The notes under the pieces were generated by a model. It was given only the letters and a program-made list of their open reading frames with translations. It had not been told where the DNA came from and did not search any database. Shown here piece by piece: positions 24,799 to 34,357 of a DNA stretch of 64,000 nucleotides. Position 1 is the stretch's first letter; each line of letters begins with the position of its first letter. The stretch is from contig NZ_KE386491.1 of assembly GCF_000427405.1 (NCBI RefSeq), positions 3,600,790 to 3,664,789 on the forward strand. The letters are read 5' to 3'. The position numbers and the translations under genes are program-made. Source of the DNA: Flectobacillus major DSM 103. GTDB lineage: Bacteria > Bacteroidota > Bacteroidia > Cytophagales > Spirosomataceae.

Positions 24799-26832
24799 CT
24801 AATAACCTAACCCCTCACCAAACCTAAAAAGGGCATATCCCTTGGATTTGAGATAACCCGGCACATCCGATTGGTTTTCTAAAACTGCCTTTGTCGATAT
24901 AGGCGTTGTAAAAGGCATTTTGCCAGTAGGGTTAAATCGTCCTGTAATTACATCAAGTAATGCTTCAGGGCTTGTGCCGAATGTAGCCAAAACCGTTTTT
25001 AATTGTGCATTGCCATCAATTTCATCAATTACCCAAGGACTCGAATAATTAATGGCTACAATCGTTGGCTTTGATTGTATCAGATCATTGATATGTGCTA
25101 TGTCTATTTTATTTTTGGACAGGGTCAGTTCTATTGGGCCACCTGTTGAGCTAAATAGACTCCCAGCATTGGGCTTTAGCCAAACTACAATAACATCTGA
25201 TTCTTCTTTGGTAGCAACAAACTCTACAGGCCAAGTACCCTTAGGAGGATTAATAACAGCAATAGGATTTGAGCCATTATTATAATAGCTTTCAAAATAC
25301 ACCTTTGTTTTTGGGGCAAGCGGAAGCAATTTATTTTGATTACGAAGCAACACAATTGACTTCCGAAGAGCTAAATCTGCCTTTTTCTGAAATTTAGCAT
25401 TTCCGACTGTTTCTACCGCTTTGGCTACATCTACATAAGGGTTTTCAAAAAGGCCTAATGCAAACTTTTCACGCAATAAGCGAGTCACAGATTCATTGAT
25501 ACGGGCTTCGCTCACCAATCCTTTTTTGACCGTTTCGAGTAATAAGGTGGGGTCGGCACTTCCCGAAAATATGTCGACACCACATTGAATAGCCTTTTGG
25601 TAGCGTTCGAGTATCGTGAGATTTTCTACCCCCCAAGGCATCATGTCGATAGGGCCAGTATCAGAGTTAATAATACCATTGAATCCCATTTTTTTGCGTA
25701 ACAAATCATCAATAATACCTTTGTTATAAGCAAAAGCAACCTCTTGGTACTGTGTTCCGATAGGTTTTGCATAATAGGGCATTATAGCCGATGTTCCTGC
25801 GTCGATAGCCGCTTTGAAGGGTTTTAAGTGATATTCAAACATTTTTCCAGGATAATGTTGGTCTTTGCCCCAATCAAAATGAGGGTCTTGTCCTTCTACT
25901 TGTGGGCCTCCTCCTGGAAAATGCTTGATAGTAAGAGCAACAGATTTGTTACTCAAGTGCTTACCCTGAAAACCCAGCACAATCTCGCGTGTCATATTGG
26001 CTACCCAATCGGCATTTTCGCCAAAAGTACCTTCTATACGTTGCCAGCGGGGTTCTGTAGCCAAATCGGCCATATACATATAGCCCTTTCGTAAACCTAC
26101 GGCAGTCCATTCTTGGGCGGCTATTTCAGCAAACTCACGGGTTAGTTTCAAGTCGTTCATAGCCGATAACCCCAGTTCGCCAGGCCATTTTGAAAATGCC
26201 GTTGTGCCAACACTCAGCCCAATCGAGGCATCGACAGTAATATGGTTACGTGGATTGGAAGTAATAATCGATGGTATTCCCAGACGGGTACTTTCAGACA
26301 AAGCCTGTAGGTTGTTGGACCACTCTGCCAGTATTTTGGCACTGGTATTGGCTCGTAAAATAAAATGCCTCAAATGAAAATCTCGAATAGCCTTTGTTGT
26401 ACCTGCCGCTGTTACCATCGGATTGGGCAGGGGTTTTCGGGTAAACATATTCATGGTTTGAACGAGGTCTTCTTCATTGAAGCCACTGGTAATTTCGGTC
26501 TTGGGTACATTGGCCTGAAAAGATGCGTCACCCGCCAAACGAGTTGTACTAATAATCATAAAACCTATTTTCTCTTCAAGGGTCATCTGAGCAATAAGGT
26601 TTTTGATACGTACCTCGGCAGGCAGTCGCCAGTCTTCGTAGGGGTCTAATTTCTTGTTTTTATTGAGGTCCTTAAATACCAATCCTTTCACCTTGAGTAG
26701 CTCTACACTGCGGTGTCCGAGTTGGGGCTGGGCAATTTTCTGAGCCAATAAATGCCCTGATGTTACCAAAGAAACCCATAACATGAGTAAAATACTTTTG
26801 GGGTTGTACAACCGTTTTGGAAAATAATTCAT
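24799..26832 (-). CDS. Glycoside hydrolase family 3 enzyme, exported
   Basis: 677 residues from the Met at 26832 (MNYFPKRLYNPKS), with a signal peptide ending near LLAQK. The N-terminal GH3 barrel has the early MTLEEKIGFMI, RLGIPSIITSNP, and KHFPGGG, and the nucleophile Asp in FNGIINSDTG. The C-terminal alpha/beta sandwich (about 480-677; KSIVLLRNQNKLLPLAP, and FGTSPEALLDVITGRFNPTG) completes the two-domain type. It should remove beta-linked glucose or xylose from short sugars in the periplasm. A short insert rich in Asn/Asp (FKDLNKNKKLDPYEDW) precedes the barrel, as in many Bacteroidota GH3s. No sugar-uptake pair is adjacent. Confidence 0.92.
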   Translation of the reverse strand: MNYFPKRLYNPKSILLMLWVSLVTSGHLLAQKIAQPQLGHRSVELLKVKGLVFKDLNKNKKLDPYEDWRLPAEVRIKNLIAQMTLEEKIGFMIISTTRLAGDASFQANVPKTEITSGFNEEDLVQTMNMFTRKPLPNPMVTAAGTTKAIRDFHLRHFILRANTSAKILAEWSNNLQALSESTRLGIPSIITSNPRNHITVDASIGLSVGTTAFSKWPGELGLSAMNDLKLTREFAEIAAQEWTAVGLRKGYMYMADLATEPRWQRIEGTFGENADWVANMTREIVLGFQGKHLSNKSVALTIKHFPGGGPQVEGQDPHFDWGKDQHYPGKMFEYHLKPFKAAIDAGTSAIMPYYAKPIGTQYQEVAFAYNKGIIDDLLRKKMGFNGIINSDTGPIDMMPWGVENLTILERYQKAIQCGVDIFSGSADPTLLLETVKKGLVSEARINESVTRLLREKFALGLFENPYVDVAKAVETVGNAKFQKKADLALRKSIVLLRNQNKLLPLAPKTKVYFESYYNNGSNPIAVINPPKGTWPVEFVATKEESDVIVVWLKPNAGSLFSSTGGPIELTLSKNKIDIAHINDLIQSKPTIVAINYSSPWVIDEIDGNAQLKTVLATFGTSPEALLDVITGRFNPTGKMPFTTPISTKAVLENQSDVPGYLKSKGYALFRFGEGLGY

Positions 26833-27227
26833 AGTTAAGAAGGTATAAGTTGAAAAAGATTGTTTTTCCATAAAACCTATTTATGGAGATACTCGTTGAC
26901 CATTATAAATTGAAGGAAGTGAGGTTTGAGAGGGAAACTTTCATCGAAATAAGCTAGGTGTACTTACAACTCTATAAAGCATCAAGCATAGGTTTTCTAC
27001 TCTAACCTACTGAAGTACAAGTATATTTATAGTTTCGGGGAAAATATGGCTTCAATTATCCTATTTTATTGGCCATCCTAGCCTGATACCATTCTTACGG
27101 GTAGAGTTCCATTCTTCCAATCTTTATTGGTGTAATCTCCCAATCACCCTAATATTGTATCAGTTATCACGGTATTATTGCCAAAAAATGAGTAAATTTC
27201 AATCAATCCTAAAACACTTGTAAAGCC
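26833..27227. other. Intergenic region between divergent genes
   Basis: 395 bases between GH3 (minus) and the coiled-coil gene (plus). It is AT-rich and presumably carries both promoters; no element good enough to name was found, nor any hairpin or small gene. Confidence 0.5.
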
Positions 27228-27911
27228 ATGTCAACAGAAGAAAAAAGTCTAGGACGAAAAATACTGAGTTTTTTTATTCAGGAAGAAAGCTCTGGCGCTC
27301 CTACCAAGCCTGTCGAAAATGTACCTGTGAGTAGGGTTGAAAATACCCCTATTGCTGAACGAAAAGCCGATACTACAGTAGGAACAGACAAAAAGTTTGT
27401 CGACCACTTTGTTCAACTCATCGAAAAATCAAACCTCAAAGGCCCCGACTACTTTGAGTTTATGCAAACCATGAAAAGCTTGGCAGGTTTGGGCTTGTCT
27501 GAAGAAAAGCAATTTCAGGCTGCTTGGGCAAGTTTCCGTACTATGGGTGGTGTTTCGGACATCACAATTCTGACATCGACAGCCAACGAATATATTGGTA
27601 TATTGGAGCAAGACAAAACAGCATTTTTGAAAAATGCCGATGCTGCCATTGCCGAAAGGGTGGGCAGCTTGCAGGCTAATCTCAAGCAAATGCAAGACGA
27701 CAATAAAGCCATGACAGAGCAAATATTGGCTCTTCAAAAGAAAATAGAAGTCAACAACGAGGCTATCAAAAAAGTATCGGTAGAAATAGAAGAGCAAAGC
27801 GAGAAAATCACCAACAACAAAGCTAGTTATTTAGTAACCTTTGATTTTTTTGTAGAGCAAATCAAGGGTGATATTTACAAAATACAACAACATTTGCTTG
27901 GAAAGGCTTAA
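27228..27911 (+). CDS. Soluble coiled-coil protein, partner of the PspA-like gene
   Basis: 227 residues without signal peptide or membrane segment. After a Ser/Pro/Glu-rich N-terminus (1-50) comes a helical domain (about 55-125; KFVDHFVQLIEKSN, YFEFMQTMKSLAGLGLSEEK, WASFRTMGG), then a long coiled coil (about 128-205; EQDKTAFLKNADAAIAERVG and NKAMTEQILALQKKIEVNNE) and a short C-terminal helix. It lies 108 bases upstream of, and on the same strand as, a two-helix membrane protein with PspA-like coiled coils. Both contain the same kind of Lys/Glu/Asn coil, so they may form a complex. I do not recognise a named family; a role in envelope stress is inferred from the neighbour. Confidence 0.75.
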   Translation: MSTEEKSLGRKILSFFIQEESSGAPTKPVENVPVSRVENTPIAERKADTTVGTDKKFVDHFVQLIEKSNLKGPDYFEFMQTMKSLAGLGLSEEKQFQAAWASFRTMGGVSDITILTSTANEYIGILEQDKTAFLKNADAAIAERVGSLQANLKQMQDDNKAMTEQILALQKKIEVNNEAIKKVSVEIEEQSEKITNNKASYLVTFDFFVEQIKGDIYKIQQHLLGKA

Positions 27912-28019
27912 GGTCGAGTAGTAACGTATTATCACAAAGTCGTTTTTAGAACAGCATATGATATGTTTTTGCAATACCCTTTTATCATTATTCAAGAATT
28001 TAACCAAAACCCACATAAA

Positions 28020-29030
28020 ATGGCAGATTTATCACAAATTGGCGGTGGTGAGCAATCACAAAAATCGTTCTGGAGCAAGCCAGAAGGTATCACGTCTCTC
28101 CTTTTTCTAGGAGCAGTAGGTGCATTAGGTTTGTACTACTTCAATCAAATTGTTGTATTTCTTATTAAAGTAACTGAAAACACCTTGTATTTGGCGGGGC
28201 TATTGGCGGTGTTAGGGCTATTTGTATTTTTGATTACTAGCAAAGATGTACGTACAGCCGCTTTCTTTTTGTTCAAAACATTTATGCGAAAAATCGCAGG
28301 TTTGGTTATTCAGCTCGACCCTATCGCTATCATGAAAATCTATGTTCAAGATTTGAAGGAAAAACGTCAAAAAATGTCGGGACAAATAGATATTCTTGCT
28401 GGACAATTAACCAAGCTCAACAAGAAAATAACTGAAAATAATGAACTTATCAAACAAAAATTTGCCGAAGCCAACAAGGCAAATACCATGATTGATAAAC
28501 CCGGCATGAAAGAAGCCGCTTCTTTGGCAACAATCGAAGGGGCAGGCTTACAAGAAATGAATGAAAAGCTTTTGCCTTTACAAAAAAATATGAAAACGGT
28601 ATTGGGCTTTATGGAAAAGGTACAATCTTCGGCCGATTATATTATCAAAGAAACCGAGATAAAAGTGAAGCTCAAAGAAGCCGAATACGAAATCGTAAAA
28701 AGTAGCTCGAATGCCCTCAAAACAGCCGTGAGTATCTTTAAGGGTAACCCCGACAAGAAGTTTTATTTTGACGAATCAATGGAATATATCCAAGATGATA
28801 TGAGCAAAAAACTAGGCGAAATGAAACGAGCTATGGATTTGTCGATGGACTTTATCAATGGTGTCGATATTCAAAACGGTATCTTGACCGACAAAGGTCA
28901 AGCCATGTTGGAAGCCTACAACAAAGGAGAGTTTAGATTGATAAGCTTAGATTCGCCTTCTGGCGGCTCAAATAGCCCCAAAGAAATCAACCCTCCTAAA
29001 GATTCGGGCTATCGTAGTTTATTAGAATAA
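28020..29030 (+). CDS. PspA-like coiled-coil protein with two N-terminal membrane helices
   Basis: 336 residues from ATG 28020 (MADLSQIGG). Two hydrophobic helices (about 28-45 and 54-75) are followed, from about 100, by a PspA/IM30-type segment: LDPIAIMKIYVQDLKEKRQK, ILAGQLTKLNKKITENNELI and FAEANKANTM, the same order as in PspA (Asp-Pro start, then a hairpin of two long helices). The rest is helical up to a low-complexity Gly/Ser/Pro tail. Classical PspA has no membrane helices, so this is a tethered version. It probably maintains or senses membrane integrity; that is an inference from the coiled-coil pattern. The upstream in-frame extension to 27963 is not conserved-looking and is rejected. 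A terminator follows. Confidence 0.7.
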   Translation: MADLSQIGGGEQSQKSFWSKPEGITSLLFLGAVGALGLYYFNQIVVFLIKVTENTLYLAGLLAVLGLFVFLITSKDVRTAAFFLFKTFMRKIAGLVIQLDPIAIMKIYVQDLKEKRQKMSGQIDILAGQLTKLNKKITENNELIKQKFAEANKANTMIDKPGMKEAASLATIEGAGLQEMNEKLLPLQKNMKTVLGFMEKVQSSADYIIKETEIKVKLKEAEYEIVKSSSNALKTAVSIFKGNPDKKFYFDESMEYIQDDMSKKLGEMKRAMDLSMDFINGVDIQNGILTDKGQAMLEAYNKGEFRLISLDSPSGGSNSPKEINPPKDSGYRSLLE

Positions 29031-29036
29031 TATCAT

Positions 29037-29069
29037 AAACGCCTTATCTGATTGTCGGATAAGGCGTTT
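29037..29069 (+). terminator. Intrinsic terminator after the PspA-like gene
   Basis: A perfect 12-bp stem (29037-29048 with 29058-29069), loop of 9, followed by G and seven Ts. Confidence 0.9.
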
Positions 29070-29176
29070 GTTTTTTTGTAGTATTTGTTTTATTATCAGG
29101 CTTTTATTGGCAGGTCATTTATCTTGAAAAGACTATAGGTAACACCTACCATTCACGTAATAATTCAAGAACATAG

Positions 29177-29207
29177 TTTGAGTTTATGATTATATAGCCT
29201 AATTTTG
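29177..29207 (+). promoter_or_regulatory. Consensus Bacteroidota promoter for the acyltransferase
   Basis: TTTG (29177-29180), a 19-base spacer and TAATTTTG (29200-29207) match TTTG-N19-TAnnTTTG exactly. The start codon is 51 bases downstream. Confidence 0.75.
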
Positions 29208-29257
29208 TTATCCTTAATGCCCTTAGGGGCTTGAGATATGCTAAATTAACAATTTTC

Positions 29258-30442
29258 ATGACGAATAATCACTTATCCAAATCACTCTCTACACTGTCAG
29301 ATACTAGCCCAAGTGTGCCTAAAAAACAACTTTATTTCCCAAATTTGAATGGTGTCCGTTTTATTGCGGCCTTTAGCGTACTGTTTCATCATATTGAGCA
29401 GGCCAAAAATGTATTTGGTATCGATAATATTTATACCAATCACATTATCAAGCAAATGGGAAAACAAGGAGTAGGCTTGTTTTTTGTATTGAGTGGTTTT
29501 TTGATAACATATTTACTTTTGCATGAAAAAGGCAAAAACCAAGGTATCAATATCAAGAACTTCTATATCAGACGAGTTCTTCGTATTTGGCCTATTTATT
29601 TTATTATTGTTATTGCTGCCACGCTGATATTTCCGAATATCCCTATCATGTACGAGTTTAGTGGAAATACCAAGTACAATGATCCTTATTTTTACCCTCG
29701 TTTATCGTTATTACTGATTGTATTACCCAACCTCAGTTTTGTGTTTTACGAATTGCCTTATATGTGTTCGCAAACTTGGTCGATTGGTGTCGAAGAACAG
29801 TTTTATTACCTTTGGCCGTGGCTAATTCGTGCCAATACATGGAAAAAACGGTTGGGCATTATTGCTATTTTTATTGCCGGAACAGCTGCGATATTTGCTT
29901 TTTATTTTCATTTTTTCACAGATTACACTACTGCTGATTTGCCTAAATTGCTCAACTTTTTTATGAGTCAATTTCGTATATTAATGATGGTAATGGGTGG
30001 GCTAGGTGCGTACTTAGTATTTACCAAACATGCTATCCTAAAGGTATTATTCCTAAAAAAAGTACAATATATTGTTTATGCCATCTTGCTAACTATTATC
30101 ATATTAGGGATTCAATTTAAGGGACTAAACCTAGAGGTTTATAGTATTTTCTTTTGTTATTTCATTGTAAACGTAGCGGCTAATCCCGACACTATTATCA
30201 ACCTAGAGTATTCGGTGATTTCGTATCTTGGCAAAATATCGTATGGGATTTATATTTATCATATTGCTGTCAATATATTTGTCATTAATTTATTAAAGCC
30301 TTATCAAAATATTTGGACAAATTTACACTATAATATCGTCATGTATACGTTTACAGTAGGTCTAACTATCTTGATTGCTAGCCTATCTTATCATTTCCTT
30401 GAACAAAAATTATTAGCCTTCAAAGAACGATTTAGTCATTGA
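29258..30442 (+). CDS. Acyltransferase 3 family membrane protein
   Basis: 394 residues from ATG 29258 (MTNNHLSKSLS). About ten membrane helices; the conserved start LNGVRFIAAFSVLFHHIEQ has the His expected to take part in catalysis, and FVLSGFLITYLLL, NFYIRRVLRIWPIYF and WSIGVEEQFYYLWPW are family hallmarks. Members move acyl groups (acetyl, succinyl) onto sugars of surface polysaccharides, glycopeptides or lipids in the inner membrane. It has its own consensus promoter, and a polytopic protein follows after 17 bases, so both probably modify a surface glycan. The start at 29231 lacks a good context and is rejected. Confidence 0.92.
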   Translation: MTNNHLSKSLSTLSDTSPSVPKKQLYFPNLNGVRFIAAFSVLFHHIEQAKNVFGIDNIYTNHIIKQMGKQGVGLFFVLSGFLITYLLLHEKGKNQGINIKNFYIRRVLRIWPIYFIIVIAATLIFPNIPIMYEFSGNTKYNDPYFYPRLSLLLIVLPNLSFVFYELPYMCSQTWSIGVEEQFYYLWPWLIRANTWKKRLGIIAIFIAGTAAIFAFYFHFFTDYTTADLPKLLNFFMSQFRILMMVMGGLGAYLVFTKHAILKVLFLKKVQYIVYAILLTIIILGIQFKGLNLEVYSIFFCYFIVNVAANPDTIINLEYSVISYLGKISYGIYIYHIAVNIFVINLLKPYQNIWTNLHYNIVMYTFTVGLTILIASLSYHFLEQKLLAFKERFSH

Positions 30443-30459
30443 TTCTGAGCTAACCAGAA

Positions 30460-31737
30460 GTGATAAAAAAGTACTACTCAGTTTTTAACTTTGATATATT
30501 CATTATGCCAGTACTGTATGTTTTTTTAGTGAAGTTATTCTTAACAGTCATGGCCTGTATTGCTGAGTATGTTCTTTGGAAAAGATATGATATTTGGCAA
30601 AAGGTTTTTGAAACACATAAACCATTAATAATTAGCACCATAGTGTTTATAACAAGAATTATTCCCTTCATTGTGGTGTTTGTGCTTGTTAAAGAATTAC
30701 CTCGGGGCGATATTCCTTTCTTTTATTATAAAGCCAGTCACGCACTTCAGTTAGATATGGTTTATAAAGACTTCTGGTCTTTTCATGCCCCATTATTCTC
30801 TTACTTTTTGGCATTACCTTTATTGATAGTGCATCATCCTAGCTCTATTGTAGCGTTGATGTTGGTTGGCGAAGTATTTTGTGCTATTTATACTTATCAA
30901 TATTATCAAAAAATAGATCCTTCGGCTTTTCGCAAGCTAGTACATTATTTGATAATGCCCGCCCCCATGATTATCTGTTTGTTTGGGGGTCAAGAAGATA
31001 TTTGGCTTTGGGGTTTTGCCCTTTGGGGACTAAATGTGTTGATTAAAACCCAAAACGAGTGGAAATTTGGTTTGGTAATTGCTTTGGCATTGCTTTCACT
31101 CAAAGTAACTTTTGCATTCTTCCTTTTCCCGCTTTTCTTTTTACTCAAAAACAAAACGAAATTTATTGGAGCTTTGTGTGCTGTTGGTATTCCTAGCCTC
31201 ATGATCTTATATAACTTGGTAGGCTGGGATTTTTTGATGCTCATCAAGCATACCGAAGACCCCTACTCGCCCAATTTATTCTCGGTTTTACGCCCATTGT
31301 TTGGTCATAGCGTAGACATCACCAAAATGAACTGGATTGGGTTAGCTTTGTTTTTGTCTTTGGCTACGTGGATTGGCTACCAAGCCCGTAACAAAGACCT
31401 TCAACAAGCATTTCCTCTTTTGTTTGTTATTACCTTTGGCCTTATGCAGCTTTTTTTGCCTAGTGCTATGGCCTATTATATGTTTATTTACTTTATTGTA
31501 CTGGTATTTGACCAATGGCAAACCCAAGACATTCGTTATTTGGTATTGCTATTGGGGTTCAATTTACTGTTGGTAGTGCAGCCATTTGTTTATGTGTATT
31601 TAAAAAACCCTGTATTTGCCAGCTTTACCGCATTAAGTTCGCCCATGTTGCTATTAGAATACTTACTAGAACTGGCCTTTGTTGTATTATTAACCTATAC
31701 AATTTGGAAAACCTATCACAAATTGCAGAAAATATAG
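30460..31737 (+). CDS. Polytopic membrane protein, GT-C-like glycosyltransferase candidate
   Basis: 425 residues from a GTG start (MIKKYYSVFNF); ATG 30505 (MPVLYVFLVK) is an alternative, 410 residues. About ten to twelve membrane helices. Between early helices lies an extracytoplasmic loop with RGDIPFFYYKASHAL and FHAPLFSYFLALP, similar to the acidic first loop of GT-C sugar transferases (dolichyl or undecaprenyl mannose type and DUF2029-like proteins), where an Asp acts as base. This is a layout match only. It follows the acyltransferase by 17 bases and is almost certainly co-transcribed, so assembly or modification of a surface glycan is the likely role. Confidence 0.6.
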   Translation: MIKKYYSVFNFDIFIMPVLYVFLVKLFLTVMACIAEYVLWKRYDIWQKVFETHKPLIISTIVFITRIIPFIVVFVLVKELPRGDIPFFYYKASHALQLDMVYKDFWSFHAPLFSYFLALPLLIVHHPSSIVALMLVGEVFCAIYTYQYYQKIDPSAFRKLVHYLIMPAPMIICLFGGQEDIWLWGFALWGLNVLIKTQNEWKFGLVIALALLSLKVTFAFFLFPLFFLLKNKTKFIGALCAVGIPSLMILYNLVGWDFLMLIKHTEDPYSPNLFSVLRPLFGHSVDITKMNWIGLALFLSLATWIGYQARNKDLQQAFPLLFVITFGLMQLFLPSAMAYYMFIYFIVLVFDQWQTQDIRYLVLLLGFNLLLVVQPFVYVYLKNPVFASFTALSSPMLLLEYLLELAFVVLLTYTIWKTYHKLQKI

Positions 31738-31832
31738 GTGTATTCGGCAGCTTTTCCAGAAAACAGCCATGAGATAAATACCTCAAAATCATATCTCTAA
31801 CATTAATACTGGGCATTGGCTTTTCTTTTCTG

Positions 31833-31840
31833 TAACTTTG
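31833..31840 (+). promoter_or_regulatory. -7 element upstream of the helicase gene
   Basis: TAACTTTG fits TAnnTTTG exactly. The -33 element is poor (TTG with a 14-base spacer). The helicase ATG lies 69 bases downstream. Confidence 0.45.
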
Positions 31841-31908
31841 CAGAAAAGAAATAAAGGTTTTGTCTTCCAAAACCAACTGGTTTTTTGACAAAGCATGATG
31901 CAGAGAAT

Positions 31909-33288
31909 ATGACATTTGAGGATTTTCAATTAAATCGACAACTACTCAACGCCATCACCGATTTAGGTTATGACGTTCCTTCGCCCATACAAGAACAAGC
32001 CATTCCATTAGTAATGGGTGGCCACGATGTGCTAGGTATTGCCCAAACAGGTACAGGAAAAACAGCAGCATATTTATTGCCTATTTTGATGAAAGTCAAA
32101 TATGCCCAAGGAAAAGATATGCGTGTGCTGATTTTGGCACCTACTCGTGAGCTTGTTATGCAAATAGACACCGCTATTACCGAACTGGCCAAATATACCG
32201 ATATTCGTCACGTTGCCATTTATGGTGGTTTGGGGCCTAAAACCCAAATCGAAACAATCAAAGCTGGCATAGATATTTTGGTAGCTACGCCAGGGCGTTT
32301 TATGGATATTTATCTCAAAGGCGAAATTGGTGTAAAAGAACTGAAAACGCTAGTTTTGGACGAAGCCGATAAAATGATGGATATGGGTTTTATGCCCCAA
32401 ATTCGTAAAATTTTAGAGGTTATTCCTTCCAAAAAACGCCAAAACCTACTATTCTCGGCAACATTTCCTCCACGTGTAGAAGAGCTTTCTCATGAATTCT
32501 TAGAATTTCCTAAAAAAGTAGAGGTAAGCCCTCAGGCTACTACAGCCGAAATGGTCAACCAGATATTGTATGAAATGCCAAACTTCAAAACAAAAATCAA
32601 CCTAATCGGAATGTTGATGAAGGATATTGAGCGTTTCAAACGAGTAATTATTTTTTGTAGAAGTAAAGAAGTAGCCGATAACATTTTTAAATTTTTAGCT
32701 CGCAAAATCGTTCCCGAAAACAAGATAAAGGTAATTCATGCCAACAAGGGGCAAAATACCCGTATCAATTCTATGGAGGCTTTTCGAGAAGGCAATGTAC
32801 AAGTACTTGTAGCTACCGATGTGGCCGCTCGTGGTATCGACATTCAAATGGTGAGCCATGTAGTAAATTTTGATGTACCTATCATTTATGAAGATTATGT
32901 ACACCGAATCGGCCGCACAGGACGTGCCAACCACACGGGCGAAGCCATTACTTTTATGACCGAAGCCGAAGAATATCATATCAAAAAAATCGAAAAGATT
33001 ATCAAGATGGAAATTCCTCGCCAGCCACTACCCGATGAATTGGTGATTGAAGAAACACCTTTTATCGAAAAACAGGAAATGCTGCGTGAAATAGATGCTC
33101 AGAAGAAAAAAGAAGACCCTAATTTTAAAGGAGCATTTCATGAGAAAAAAGACCGCCGTGTGAAATCGAAGGAAAAGCAAGAAAAACAGAAAAAACAAAT
33201 GATTTCGAGCGGTAGAGCCCCCAAAAATACCTCATACCGTGGCAAGAGCAATGGCGGTTCTAGCAGAAGAAATACCAACAAAAAGTAA
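31909..33288 (+). CDS. DEAD-box ATP-dependent RNA helicase
   Basis: 459 residues from ATG 31909 (MTFEDFQLN). The order of motifs is complete: Q motif (PSPIQEQAIP), Walker A AQTGTGKT, APTRELV, DEAD, SAT, and in the second domain RGID and HRIGRTGR. The C-terminal 80 residues are very basic (KKDRRVKSKEKQEKQKKQ; then RRNTNKK), a typical RNA-binding tail. It unwinds RNA and is likely used in ribosome assembly or mRNA decay at low temperature; RhlE-type is the closest comparison. The longer frame from 31885 depends on a TTG codon and is less likely. The gene ends at a good terminator. Confidence 0.95.
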   Translation: MTFEDFQLNRQLLNAITDLGYDVPSPIQEQAIPLVMGGHDVLGIAQTGTGKTAAYLLPILMKVKYAQGKDMRVLILAPTRELVMQIDTAITELAKYTDIRHVAIYGGLGPKTQIETIKAGIDILVATPGRFMDIYLKGEIGVKELKTLVLDEADKMMDMGFMPQIRKILEVIPSKKRQNLLFSATFPPRVEELSHEFLEFPKKVEVSPQATTAEMVNQILYEMPNFKTKINLIGMLMKDIERFKRVIIFCRSKEVADNIFKFLARKIVPENKIKVIHANKGQNTRINSMEAFREGNVQVLVATDVAARGIDIQMVSHVVNFDVPIIYEDYVHRIGRTGRANHTGEAITFMTEAEEYHIKKIEKIIKMEIPRQPLPDELVIEETPFIEKQEMLREIDAQKKKEDPNFKGAFHEKKDRRVKSKEKQEKQKKQMISSGRAPKNTSYRGKSNGGSSRRNTNKK

Positions 33289-33310
33289 TAATAATATTGA
33301 ACTAGCGTTA

Positions 33311-33346
33311 AAATAAGGAAAAGCAACTAGCGGTTTTTCCTTATTT
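33311..33346 (+). terminator. Intrinsic terminator of the helicase gene
   Basis: A perfect 12-bp AT-rich stem (33311-33322 with 33335-33346), followed by TTTG. Confidence 0.7.
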
Positions 33347-33462
33347 TTTGTAAATTGGGGTAAAATCTCTTAAAAAAACTAACCCTTGTTTTTTATAAGG
33401 CATAAAAATAAAAGCGTTAAAAAAAACATTTTCAAGTTATTGGAGTGTGTTTACCACCACTT

Positions 33463-34197
33463 ATGAGACAGTTATTATATTTCTTCATTATTACTTCGGG
33501 TTTTAGCACGATAGCCCAGACCGACGCTGTTCCACTAGCGAGTAATAGGCCACTTTCTAAAAAGGAAACGGCCCATCTCGATAGTCAGGATGTTCGATAT
33601 CTCCCGTTATTTGGTAGTAAAAAAATATTACAGGAGCAACTCGTTAAAAACGCAGATTTTATCTCGCAGTGCGAAACAAACTTTACGACAAAAGCAGATG
33701 CTAGTAAATTTTTTGCTGAACGGGGTTGGGAATACCTTGGTGAGGGTCTTTTAGACACAGCTACTTATCGTTTTAATTTAGCGTATTTATTAGATACCGA
33801 AAATATGGATGTTTTTTGGGGTCTAGGTTCTATTAGTTACCAAAAAAATAACTTTGAACAATCAGCGGCTTTGCTCAGAAAAGGTTTACAATTGTCGCCC
33901 GACAATGTGGCTTTGATGGTAGATGTGGCTACGGTACAGATTGCTTGCTTTAAAGAAAAAAGAGATTGTAACGATATAGACGACGCATTGAGTTTGTTGG
34001 AAAAGTCTGTAAAAATGGATTCAACCAATGCCAATGCTTGGCTGAAATATTCTATTGCAGAGTTTCAGTTAGAGCATTTCGACAAAGCCTGGGAATACCT
34101 CCACAGATGCCGAGCCTTAGATCTGAGCTTTGTAGACTTAAATTTTGTACAAGAGCTAATCGCCAAAAAAGAAGACCCTATGGGAATGTTTAAGTAG
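33463..34197 (+). CDS. Exported tetratricopeptide-repeat protein
   Basis: 244 residues from ATG 33463, with signal peptide MRQLLYFFIITSGFSTIAQ. After a linker, helical repeats fit the TPR pattern in the second half: WEYLGEGLLDTATYRFNLAY, FWGLGSISYQKNNFEQSAAL with RKGLQLSPDN, and the last one WLKYSIAEFQLEHFDKAWEY. These should bind a partner protein in the envelope. A Cys pair (CFKEKRDC) lies in a loop. The partner is unknown. The frame start upstream (33445) is not an ATG. It is a single-gene unit with a terminator. Confidence 0.8.
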   Translation: MRQLLYFFIITSGFSTIAQTDAVPLASNRPLSKKETAHLDSQDVRYLPLFGSKKILQEQLVKNADFISQCETNFTTKADASKFFAERGWEYLGEGLLDTATYRFNLAYLLDTENMDVFWGLGSISYQKNNFEQSAALLRKGLQLSPDNVALMVDVATVQIACFKEKRDCNDIDDALSLLEKSVKMDSTNANAWLKYSIAEFQLEHFDKAWEYLHRCRALDLSFVDLNFVQELIAKKEDPMGMFK

Positions 34198-34230
34198 GCT
34201 CACGGCCAAAACTCCCTAAAAAATATTCAG

Positions 34231-34258
34231 AAGTCTGTTCATTCAATTGGGCAGACTT
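34231..34258 (+). terminator. Intrinsic terminator of the TPR gene
   Basis: A 7-bp stem (34231-34237 with 34252-34258), loop of 14, followed by four more Ts. Confidence 0.65.
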
Positions 34259-34357
34259 TTTTGTTGGCTATTAATTCACCAAAGTATCATTGTGAGTATA
34301 GTTTAATATGATTATTTTGCGATATAATTTGAATATATCAATCAACTAAACCCAACT

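Noticed and set aside
27429-27797. 122-residue minus-strand frame inside the coiled-coil gene
   Set aside because: It is the complement of a Lys/Glu-rich coiled coil, which leaves the antisense frame open.
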